DNA of 64,000 bases from Oscillospiraceae bacterium (lineage in GTDB: Bacteria > Bacillota > Clostridia > Oscillospirales > CAG-272), in NCBI GenBank assembly GCA_015065385.1, contig SVQK01000040.1, positions 41,731 through 105,730 on the forward strand, read 5' to 3'. A program made the translations under genes and the position numbers. The notes under the pieces were generated by a model. The model was not told the origin of the DNA. It was given only the letters and a program-made list of their open reading frames with translations, and ran no database searches. Below, piece by piece: positions 9,015-16,999 of this stretch (positions are counted from its first letter, which is position 1; every line of letters begins with the position of its first letter).

Positions 9015-11231
9015 ATGGAGCTGGAGAAAACAGGGGCGTTTATCCGGAGCGAGCGGATCAGGCTGGGCCTGTCCCAAAGCGCGCTCGGAAAGAAGCTCTC
9101 GGTGACGGACAAGGCCGTGAGCAAATGGGAGAGAGGTTCGGGATGCCCGGACGTGGAGACGCTGCAGGCGCTGGCGTCGCTCTTCGGCTGCACGGTGCAG
9201 AATATCCTCGAAGGGAGCGCGAGGACCGCGGAGCCCACGTCCATGAATGAATTCGCCCGGCCCTCCGCCTCGGAGCAGTCCGCCGGAGAATCGGAAAAGC
9301 CCTCGTACGCGTGCGCCCGGGATCATTTGCCCGCCAAGCTCCTGATCCTGACCGAAGGTCCGTCCGATTTCACAAAGGTGCTCGAAAGCTGCGGCGCGGA
9401 CATCACGTTCATGACCATGGAAGAGGCGATCGGAAAGGATCTCACCGTCTACGACGCCTTCTGTATCCTCGCCTACCGGAAGGTGCTCGATCCGCGCCTC
9501 AGAGTCCCGCTGGAAGCGGAGGCGGCAAAGGGCAAGCGGTTCTTCACCGAAGCGCTCGGCAGTTTTCTCAATCTCTTTTCCGACGCGCCTGCCGACACCA
9601 CGCGCCGCCGTCTGGCAGTCGTTCAGCCGGAGGATCCGGATCGGGCTGTTCCGGGATTTGAAACCGGCGATCTGCTCGACGACATGAGCAACGCAACGGC
9701 AAGACCGTTTTTCCCGGTGCCGGGGATGACGCCTCTTCTGGTTTACCGGGATCATATCCTTGCCCACAGGCACTGGAACGCACCGCGGGAGGAGATTTTG
9801 AAGGACAGCGGGCTCGGGCTCTGGCTGGTCGGCGAGAACGTGATGATGTGCTCCTTCACGCTGCACAATTTCAACAAAGCGCGCTTCGCTCCAAGGGACA
9901 GTTGGCTGCGTCTGATCGCGTGGATCGCGGAATGGATCACGGGATCCGCCTCCGCTTTTCTTCCCGAGCCCGTTGTGAAGTACGGAACGGATCGGGATCT
10001 GACGGACGACGCCGTGTTTGAGGAATGCCGGAGGGACGCCGTGGAGCGCGGGATCCGCTGGCTCAGACAATTCCTCGTGGACAAAGGCGCGGGCGGCATC
10101 CGGGAGGGGATCCGCCACAACATCGATCCCGAAGGCCGTCAGATGAAGGCGGACGAAGTGCGGAACGACTGCACCGGAGAATCGGCAGGCGCATTCAACA
10201 TGTACGCCCGGTTGACGGGGAACGAAGAAATGAGCCGGATCGCGGATCGGATGCGGGAGTTCATCTTCGGATCTATGATGATCAACGGCGGGCTGTTCGA
10301 CGGCATGATCCGCTGGACGGATACCGCGTGGGTGGCGTGCTATCAGGACGACGTCGCGCGCTCGATCCTTCCCGTTCTTTTGGAATGCAACTTCATGGGG
10401 GACGACCGCCGGTTCCCTGAGGTCTGCCGCGCGCTCGATTTTCTCGTGAAGACCACGGCGAAGGACGGATGCCGGGTGCCGCGGACAGATATTCCGAACC
10501 TCTCGGAGGAGGCGATCCGCGCTCTCTGCGAATCGGAACACGGCGTTCCCACGGCGCACCACAACGCGTACTATCATGCCGCCCTTCTTCTGGCTTACCG
10601 GTTCGGTAAAAATCCGGTCTATCTCGACACGGCGCGGCGCGGGATCGAAACCATCATGGCGGTCTATCCGGAAACACGGCGCGAACAGAGCGAAACGCAG
10701 GAGTTCTGCCGCCTGATCCTGCCGCTTGCCATGCTGTACGAAGCGACGGGGGAGGAAAAACATCTGGCGATGCTGGAGCGGGTGACGCGCGATCTTCTGT
10801 CGCACCGGCATCCCTCGGGCGGATTCGCCGAGTGGGACACGGGCTACACGGCGCATTACTCCCGGATCTCGACGGGAGAATGCTCGCTTCTGACAGAGAA
10901 CGGCGATCCCGTGGCGGACCTGCTCTATTCGATGAACTGGCTGCCTGTCGGATTCGCCTACGCCTTTTACGCGACGGGGGATCCGGCGTACCGGGATCTG
11001 TGGCGGGAGACGGCTGAATTTCTCATGAAAGCGCAGATCCGCTCCGACGATCCCCTCACGAACGGGAGCTGGTGCCGGGCGTTCGATATGGATCTCGGCG
11101 AGGCATACGGCTGCCCGCACGACGTGGGATGGGCCGCGTACTGCAGCGAGACCGGATGGACGGACGCCGAAATCCTGATGGGGTTCATGCTGCCCGAGCT
11201 CCTTGAACAAAGCAAACGGGAATCCAAATAA
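9015..11231 (+). CDS. XRE helix-turn-helix / GATase-like / six-hairpin glycosidase-like fusion
   Basis: A 738-residue protein without a signal peptide. Residues 1-67 are a clear XRE/Cro helix-turn-helix (IRSERIRLGLSQSALGKKL, then AVSKWERGSGCPD). After a linker, residues ~103-300 read like a class I glutamine-amidotransferase-like (ThuA/trimerisation-type) domain: LLILTEGPSDF, VYDAFCILAYRKV, RFFTEALGSF, GLWLVGENVMMC. Residues ~310-738 form a helical repeat like (alpha/alpha)6-barrel glycosidases, with NDCTGESAGAFNMY, AHHNAYYHAALLLAYRFG and HPSGGFAEWDTGY. The ATG at 9015 has GGGAGG upstream; a longer open frame back to 8034 only shadows the previous gene. It is probably a DNA-binding regulator whose sensor is a glycan-binding or enzymatic barrel. 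It is flanked by solute-binding lipoproteins, the second only 38 bp downstream. The fusion itself is unusual. Confidence 0.8.
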   Translation: MELEKTGAFIRSERIRLGLSQSALGKKLSVTDKAVSKWERGSGCPDVETLQALASLFGCTVQNILEGSARTAEPTSMNEFARPSASEQSAGESEKPSYACARDHLPAKLLILTEGPSDFTKVLESCGADITFMTMEEAIGKDLTVYDAFCILAYRKVLDPRLRVPLEAEAAKGKRFFTEALGSFLNLFSDAPADTTRRRLAVVQPEDPDRAVPGFETGDLLDDMSNATARPFFPVPGMTPLLVYRDHILAHRHWNAPREEILKDSGLGLWLVGENVMMCSFTLHNFNKARFAPRDSWLRLIAWIAEWITGSASAFLPEPVVKYGTDRDLTDDAVFEECRRDAVERGIRWLRQFLVDKGAGGIREGIRHNIDPEGRQMKADEVRNDCTGESAGAFNMYARLTGNEEMSRIADRMREFIFGSMMINGGLFDGMIRWTDTAWVACYQDDVARSILPVLLECNFMGDDRRFPEVCRALDFLVKTTAKDGCRVPRTDIPNLSEEAIRALCESEHGVPTAHHNAYYHAALLLAYRFGKNPVYLDTARRGIETIMAVYPETRREQSETQEFCRLILPLAMLYEATGEEKHLAMLERVTRDLLSHRHPSGGFAEWDTGYTAHYSRISTGECSLLTENGDPVADLLYSMNWLPVGFAYAFYATGDPAYRDLWRETAEFLMKAQIRSDDPLTNGSWCRAFDMDLGEAYGCPHDVGWAAYCSETGWTDAEILMGFMLPELLEQSKRESK

Positions 11232-11269
11232 GCCGAAGCTTCAAATCAGTCTGCAAGGAGGACAAACCG

Positions 11270-12763
11270 ATAAAACCGCACAGCAAACGACTGCTCTGTC
11301 TCTTTCTGGCCGCGCTGATATCCCTCTGTGCCGTATCCTGCTCCCAGACGCCGCAGCAGGAGGAAAAACCGGAAACAGAAGCATCAAAGACCGCAGATAC
11401 TCCTTCCTCTCCCGAACCGGAGGCCGCGCAGGAGGAGGAAGAGCTCAAAGCCAATCTGCCGGACAAGACCTTCGGCGGCGAGGAGGTCATGTTCCTCGTG
11501 CCGCTGCACCTGACTTACGATGAATACACCAGCCATGAAATCTACGCCGAGGAACTCGACGGAACCCTGATCAACGACACGGTCTTCACCCGGAATCAGA
11601 AGGTCGAAGGCCTGCTCGACATCCGGATCGCGGAGACGAAGATGACGGAGTGCGACTCCGTGGCCCGCAACTCCGTCAAAGCGGACGAAGGCGTTTACAA
11701 TGTGGTCATGCCCTATATGAACCCCACGATCGGACTGGCGACGGAAGGACTCCTGCTCGATCTGAAAACCGTTCCGTGGCTGGATCTGGAACAGCATTGG
11801 TGGGATCAGCGGGCAAACGAAAATCTGATCATCGCCGACAAACTGTTCCTCACGACGGGCGATATCGCCATTCTCGACAACGATTGCACGATGGTCATGT
11901 TCTTCAATAAGGCGATGATCAAGGATCACAATCTCGAAAACCCATATGAGCTTGTGCGCGAAAATCGCTGGACGCTGGATAAGGTCAGAGAACTTGCCGT
12001 CTCCGTAACCAATGATTCGGATGGCGACGGGAAGATGACGCTGAATGACGTCTGGGGCCTTTCCGTCGCGTTCAACGCCCCGATTTCCATGTACTTCGGC
12101 GCGGGCGAGCGGATCGTGGACCGGAATGAGGAAGGAGTTCTCGACTTCTGTCTCGGCACGCCCCGGGCTGTGGATGTGTTCGACAAGCTCATGAGCGTCT
12201 GCCTCGACGACATGGTGCTTTCCCAGCATACCGGCGGAAACACAAGCTACGGTACCATCATGCCGATGTTCAACGCAAGTCAGGTCATGATCGTGACGTG
12301 GGCGCTCGTGAACATCGACGGCATCCGGGAAGCGGAATTCGAGTTCGGCATCCTTCCCTATCCCCTCTATGACGAAACACAGGCGGAATACAACAATCTC
12401 ATCAGCACAGGGCTGGTCAGCTCCGTCAGCGTTCCCATCACCTGTCCGAACACCGAAGTGACCGGCGCCGCGCTGGAAGCTATGGCATGGCTTTCCACGG
12501 AGACGCTGACCACGGCCTACTACGACACCGCCCTGAAAACCCGCTATGTCCGGGACGAGGAATCCGGCGAGATGCTGGATCTCATTTTCGCAACCCGGGT
12601 GTACGACCTCGGATACATCTCCGGATGGGGCGGCGTCGGGGACCTTGTCGGAAATCTGTTCAACGCGAAATCTACCAATTACGCGTCCATGTGGGCGAAA
12701 TTCGAGAAGAAAGCCCGGAAAGATCTTGAAAAAGCCCTCGAAGTATTTGACGCGCTGGGATAA
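11270..12763 (+). CDS. Solute-binding lipoprotein (paralogue 3 of 6) with apparent ATA start
   Basis: The reading frame from 11270 gives about 497 residues with a full signal peptide (KPHSKRLLCLFLAALISL...) and lipobox AVSC, then an acidic linker and the family marks HWWDQRAN, DSDGDGKMTLND and YYDTALKTRYVRDEES. The best start by ribosome binding site (AAGGAGG, 8-nt spacing) is codon ATA at 11270-11272. No ATG, GTG or TTG is in frame before the signal sequence; the first in-frame ATG is at 11489, beyond the lipobox. Either the gene starts at ATA or an ATG has mutated. It follows the XRE fusion by 38 bp with no terminator, so the two are probably cotranscribed. Confidence 0.78.
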   Translation: MKPHSKRLLCLFLAALISLCAVSCSQTPQQEEKPETEASKTADTPSSPEPEAAQEEEELKANLPDKTFGGEEVMFLVPLHLTYDEYTSHEIYAEELDGTLINDTVFTRNQKVEGLLDIRIAETKMTECDSVARNSVKADEGVYNVVMPYMNPTIGLATEGLLLDLKTVPWLDLEQHWWDQRANENLIIADKLFLTTGDIAILDNDCTMVMFFNKAMIKDHNLENPYELVRENRWTLDKVRELAVSVTNDSDGDGKMTLNDVWGLSVAFNAPISMYFGAGERIVDRNEEGVLDFCLGTPRAVDVFDKLMSVCLDDMVLSQHTGGNTSYGTIMPMFNASQVMIVTWALVNIDGIREAEFEFGILPYPLYDETQAEYNNLISTGLVSSVSVPITCPNTEVTGAALEAMAWLSTETLTTAYYDTALKTRYVRDEESGEMLDLIFATRVYDLGYISGWGGVGDLVGNLFNAKSTNYASMWAKFEKKARKDLEKALEVFDALG

Positions 12764-12800
12764 GGGCTGACCTCCTCACCCGGCGTCTCCGTGACGCAGA

Positions 12801-12850
12801 AAACCGCCCCTTTCATCCGATCCCCACGGATCCGACGGAAGAGGCGGTTT
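12801..12850. terminator. Bidirectional terminator between convergent genes
   Basis: The stem AAACCGCC (12801-12808) / GGCGGTTT (12843-12850) has an inner GATCC/GGATC pairing. T-rich tracts flank both sides. It separates the convergent lipoprotein genes ending at 12763 and 12913. Confidence 0.65.
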
Positions 12851-12912
12851 CATGTTTTCAAAAGGCGCGGTTGTCCGGCGGTCTACGGGATCCTGTCCGC
12901 CGAAAACGCCCC

Positions 12913-14427
12913 TTACGGCTGGTTGTTCTTCTCGTAGGACGAAATCAGTTTTTCGAGGGATTTCTTTGCGACCTTCTCCATCCTTGCGACGGCGGAGGCG
13001 TAGTCCGTGCTGTTCGCGTCCACCATGCCGCGCATGATCTGGCCCGCGCCGGAGAGCGGATTGCTGTACGCATAAATAAAATTGGTTGTGGTCGAGTCGT
13101 GGATGATGTCGATGATCTGCGAAGCGATGTCGTCCCGGGAATACTTGAGCTTGAGGGCGGTTTCGTACCACGCGGGGATCACGGTCCTCCTCGTTTCATA
13201 GGACAGCACCTCCAGCACCGCGCCCATCTTGTCGAGATTTTTCGACACGGAGGGGATCGATCCGATCAGCGCGTTGTCCGCCACAAGGGTGTGATACGCC
13301 TGCTGGTTCTCGTCGAGCTTCGGATAGGGCAGAAAGCCGTAGTCCGCCTCCATATCCCGATACCACTGTGCCGTTCCGAGCGACTGCAGGCCGAGGAAGA
13401 GAGAACGCCCCTCCTTGAACACCGCGCCGGAATAATCGGATTCCAGTCGGAACAGGCTTCCGGGCTGATGGAAGAAGGAAACGACCTTCTCCGCCAGCGT
13501 CACCGCCTGTTCGTTCATCAGATTCAGTTGGATATAGCCGTTCTCGTCGTGGGTGGAATAGGGCACGTCTCCGAGGTAAGCGAACGGGTCAACGGACGCC
13601 CAGCACAGGTAGGTGATGTAGCCGAGGCGGTCGTCCCTGTCCGTCACGCCGTTGTTGTTGAGATCGGCATACGCGGCCTCGGCGGTATTCGCAAACCGGT
13701 CGATGGTCCATGAGCCGTCCAGCACCCAGTCGTACATCTCATTGGTGTTGCCGCCGAAGAGATCGCCATACAGGTCCTTATTGAAAAAGAGCGTATGCGC
13801 GTGACGGAGGGTTTCGATGATGTAATCCCCCACGAGGAAATACCGCGCGTCCTCACCGACCCGCATTTCGTCCATGTAGGTGTCGTTCCACCACGGCATG
13901 GAATAGTCCACATAGTCGAGATTGTTGATGTTCCAGAGTCCGCCCGAGGTCACGACGACCACATGCCCGTATTCGTTTCCGAGGAACATGTCGTAGGTGT
14001 CGTCCCCCGCGGAGATGATGCGTCTGATCAAAGACCCGATGTTCCCGACCTCGCCCTGTGACTCGCCGTAATAGTTGAGCGTGATGTTGAGCCGTTCCTC
14101 GGCGTCCATGTTCCGCTTGATGACGGCGTCGTTCTCCACGTCCCCGGTCAGCTCTCCCTGTCCGGCGTAGAGCTTTTCGTTCTGTCCGGCTCCGTTCGAG
14201 ACGAAGATCGTGATGGTCGTGCCGTCGTAATCCAAATCGTCCGGGACCTTGTCCTTCAGTTCGGTCTCCTCCGGTTCCGCCGGAAGTTCGTCCGGAATGA
14301 CCTCCGAAGTAACCCCTGCCGGAGCGGTTTCGCTCTGTCCGTCCTCCGCCGTTTGATTTGCCGCGCAGGACAGGCAGGACGCGGCGATAGCACACGCGAG
14401 AAGGAATGCGGGGATTTGTTTTTTCAT
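12913..14427 (-). CDS. Extracellular solute-binding lipoprotein (paralogue 4 of 6)
   Basis: A 504-residue lipoprotein. The signal peptide runs to a Cys pair (ASCLSC) and an acidic linker follows. The family marks are MPWWNDTYMDEM, the loop DLNNNGVTDRDD and the C-terminal WYETALKLKYSRDD. The start has GAGGAT 6 nt upstream. It lies 34 bp downstream of the GH42-like gene, so the two form a transcription unit read from the promoter at 16843-16871. This pairs binding of an extracellular solute with a putative galactosidase, but again no membrane permease is present. Confidence 0.85.
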   Translation of the reverse strand: MKKQIPAFLLACAIAASCLSCAANQTAEDGQSETAPAGVTSEVIPDELPAEPEETELKDKVPDDLDYDGTTITIFVSNGAGQNEKLYAGQGELTGDVENDAVIKRNMDAEERLNITLNYYGESQGEVGNIGSLIRRIISAGDDTYDMFLGNEYGHVVVVTSGGLWNINNLDYVDYSMPWWNDTYMDEMRVGEDARYFLVGDYIIETLRHAHTLFFNKDLYGDLFGGNTNEMYDWVLDGSWTIDRFANTAEAAYADLNNNGVTDRDDRLGYITYLCWASVDPFAYLGDVPYSTHDENGYIQLNLMNEQAVTLAEKVVSFFHQPGSLFRLESDYSGAVFKEGRSLFLGLQSLGTAQWYRDMEADYGFLPYPKLDENQQAYHTLVADNALIGSIPSVSKNLDKMGAVLEVLSYETRRTVIPAWYETALKLKYSRDDIASQIIDIIHDSTTTNFIYAYSNPLSGAGQIMRGMVDANSTDYASAVARMEKVAKKSLEKLISSYEKNNQP

Positions 14428-14461
14428 ACTTTTATCCTCTTTTTCGAAGTAGTCTCTTTTT

Positions 14462-16747
14462 TCAGATCGCGCCTTCGAGGCTGAACATGAGCGTTTCGCC
14501 GCGGATCATCTTGACTGTGATCTCTTTTACGCCCTCTCCGTAGGATTTCTTCTCGTAGACCTCCCACGGATCCGAGGGCTTTTTGAAGCGGATGGTCTTC
14601 CGTCCGGTCGTCCTTGCGTGGATCGTCAGGAAGCGTTCGTTGGCAAAGACGAAATCGCCCTCGTCCTCGAACACATGGCAGCCCGCCATCCGCCCGATCG
14701 CCCGGTAAATGTCCGCGGAGAGCCATTTCGCCGCGCTGAACACCGTCGTGTACCCGTTCTCCCGCTTGACGCTGAGGGCGGGCAGTTTTTCGGCGCAGAG
14801 GGCGGCGGCGGTCTCTGCCTCTTCATCTTCGCAGACAAACAGCGGCCAGGCAACGGTGATCTGATTATCGACGTACAGCCCGCAGCCGTCCTTGATCTGG
14901 CGGTCCGCCTGCCCGTAGACGAGCCCGGGATCGCAGTCAGCCCCGAGAGGCCCGTCCGGATCGATCTTGAACTTCGTGTAGGACGGCTCGTCGATCTCGC
15001 GGATCTTCATCCCCGTCAGATCTGAAATGTGTTCGGCTGAAAGCCTCTTCTCCGCGTCCGGATCGATGAAGCCCTGCCCGTAGATGAAGAGCGCGGTCTT
15101 CCCCGCCCGGCGGATTTTCCTCTTTATGGCTTCCCGCTCCTCCCCGGTGAGGCTGAAACAGTTGACGAACACATAGAGCTTGTACTCCGGCAAGTCGTCC
15201 CGGGCGATGTCGTCATGATAGTAGAAATCCGCCGGGATCCCCATGCGCGGGATCTCGAGGCAGCGGTTGGACTCGATCATCTGGAACAGGGTCCCGCCCG
15301 ACACGCAGTGCACGGATTCCTCGTCGTAGAAGAACGCCGCTTCGTTATGCTTCGTCCGGTCCCCGGCGTACCAGACCCGGGCGATCTCCTGCTGACGCAT
15401 GATCAGCCTGTACATCGCCTCGTCCTTGTACCGCCCTCCCGCGTACTGGTCGAACCACCAGCCGAAGATGTCCTCGCAGATATCCCGTCCGAAGTCCCGC
15501 TTCATGACGGCGACGCTGTCTTCGACGGAGTACATCTCCATATAATCCCGCGCTCCGCCGCCTTCCCTGTAGGTCCGGGTGTCGTCCTCCGAGAAGAACA
15601 TGCGGCCCCGGAGCCGGAAGGAATCCTGCATCACCCGCTGAGCGGAGTATCCGCCCGGCTGCCGCTCCATATAAACGTTCGGACAGGCGGTCATGTCCAC
15701 AAAACCGCTGTCCAGCATCTTTCTCGCTCCGGTGCACATGCACATGTTGAAGTAGTCGAGACAGCCGAAATAGCCGTAGAACGCGCCGACCAGAAGGTCA
15801 GGATCGTACGCCTTGATGTCGCGGGCGAAGTGAATGATGGAATCCGCCGCACCCATGTGGAACGCGCGGAAGAAGTCTGCCGTGCACTGGTATTTATCCG
15901 TGTTTAGGAACGAGCCCACATGGTTGTCCGACGTCACTGTCCTCCACGCGCCGGAGCTCGGGTAATGGGTGACAATGCCGTCCGCGTCGATGAAGGCCCG
16001 CTCACTCATATCGGGGATATGGGGATCGTCGATATCCGCATCCGGGTCCCGCCACGCCTTCCGCAGTTCCTCTTCGCTCCCGTACCTGGCATAGAGATAC
16101 CGGGAGAACGCCTGTCGGAATGCCGGGCTGAAATCGGCGTACAGATCGCGGTCCGCCGTGTCCGTGACGCCGAGCCAGCTGTACCCGAGGGGCGCGCCTT
16201 TGCGGATCGTCAGCGGCGTCGAGGGATACCACTCAGAGGTGTTCCCGCCTGCCAGAAACACGCCGATGAAATGATCCGCGAGAGAAGTCTTTTTCACGTC
16301 CTCCAGAAAGCCGAGGATATGCTTCGACGCCTCCTCGCACCACGCATCGGAATACAGCGCGTACATGCCGGGATAATGGCCGGTATAGCTCTCGGTCCCG
16401 ACCCGCGCGGGGATCACGGTGCCGTCCTGATACCGCATCATCTCGTCCGGATGATCCCGGATCCATTCCACGGAGGGATGCACGCCCAGCCGCAGAAAGA
16501 TCTTCGCCTCCGGGACCTCCTCGCAGAGCACCCGCGCATCCTCCATGAGCTGATCGAAGGCCCCCTCATAGAGCCAGTCCGGGTCGCAGATCAGGAAGAA
16601 GATCTCGATCCCCGCCCTGCCGAGCTTCCGAAGATACTCACGGTCCCGTGTGTGGGCATGGGCGGTGAACGCCATCGGGGGAAGGATCCGCCCGTCCACC
16701 TCCACAGCCGGTGAGCCGTGCCAGTTGACCATTTTTGACTTTGCCAT
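14462..16747 (-). CDS. GH42-like beta-galactosidase-type protein
   Basis: A 761-residue protein with no signal peptide. The N-terminal ~430 residues look like a TIM barrel of the GH42/GH-A type: GRAGIEIFFLICDPDWLYEG near the start, GVFLAGGNTSEWYP around residue 165 (Glu in the acid/base region) and RMFFSEDDTRTY around residue 385 (possible nucleophile region). Residues ~460-640 resemble the GATase-like trimerisation domain of GH42 enzymes (KLYVFVNCFSLTGEEREAI), and a small beta domain ends the chain. It is likely to hydrolyse a beta-linked oligosaccharide in the cytosol. Similarity to GH42 is by layout, so another GH-A family is possible. A GGGAGG site precedes the ATG, and a solute-binding lipoprotein lies downstream. 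Confidence 0.65.
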   Translation of the reverse strand: MAKSKMVNWHGSPAVEVDGRILPPMAFTAHAHTRDREYLRKLGRAGIEIFFLICDPDWLYEGAFDQLMEDARVLCEEVPEAKIFLRLGVHPSVEWIRDHPDEMMRYQDGTVIPARVGTESYTGHYPGMYALYSDAWCEEASKHILGFLEDVKKTSLADHFIGVFLAGGNTSEWYPSTPLTIRKGAPLGYSWLGVTDTADRDLYADFSPAFRQAFSRYLYARYGSEEELRKAWRDPDADIDDPHIPDMSERAFIDADGIVTHYPSSGAWRTVTSDNHVGSFLNTDKYQCTADFFRAFHMGAADSIIHFARDIKAYDPDLLVGAFYGYFGCLDYFNMCMCTGARKMLDSGFVDMTACPNVYMERQPGGYSAQRVMQDSFRLRGRMFFSEDDTRTYREGGGARDYMEMYSVEDSVAVMKRDFGRDICEDIFGWWFDQYAGGRYKDEAMYRLIMRQQEIARVWYAGDRTKHNEAAFFYDEESVHCVSGGTLFQMIESNRCLEIPRMGIPADFYYHDDIARDDLPEYKLYVFVNCFSLTGEEREAIKRKIRRAGKTALFIYGQGFIDPDAEKRLSAEHISDLTGMKIREIDEPSYTKFKIDPDGPLGADCDPGLVYGQADRQIKDGCGLYVDNQITVAWPLFVCEDEEAETAAALCAEKLPALSVKRENGYTTVFSAAKWLSADIYRAIGRMAGCHVFEDEGDFVFANERFLTIHARTTGRKTIRFKKPSDPWEVYEKKSYGEGVKEITVKMIRGETLMFSLEGAI

Positions 16748-16842
16748 GTGCCGCCTCCCTGATTGAGAAGGGAGGAGCGGGAGTCCGGCAGACCGGAACT
16801 TCCGTATTCCTCCGCTCTGTGCCGAATTCTTTATATAGCTTA

Positions 16843-16871
16843 ATTATAGCAAACGCTCCGTTCGAACGCAA
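16843..16871 (-). promoter_or_regulatory. Sigma-A promoter for the GH42-like/SBP operon
   Basis: Minus strand TTGCGT (16866-16871), 17-bp spacer, TATAAT (16843-16848), about 95 bp upstream of the start at 16747. Confidence 0.7.
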
Positions 16872-16888
16872 GACCTCTCCGCAAAAAA

Positions 16889-16937
16889 GGAAAAAACAGC
16901 GTATGACCGAGCCCCGGACGGAGCCGATTTCATACGC
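16889..16937 (-). terminator. Intrinsic terminator of the SBP 5 / MBL-fold operon
   Basis: Arms GCGTATGA (16899-16906) and TCATACGC (16930-16937) form an 8-bp perfect stem with a GC-rich loop. Read on the minus strand, a T-run (16891-16896) follows the hairpin. It ends the transcript that includes the gene stopping at 17000. Confidence 0.75.
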
Positions 16938-16999
16938 TGCCTGTTTCGACAGGAGTCGGAAGGTTCTCGGGATTCCAAGGCGTCCTTCACGCCTCCCGA

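Noticed and set aside
8943..11210. 755-codon open frame antisense to the XRE fusion
   Set aside because: Arg/His/Val-rich shadow with no motif or start context.
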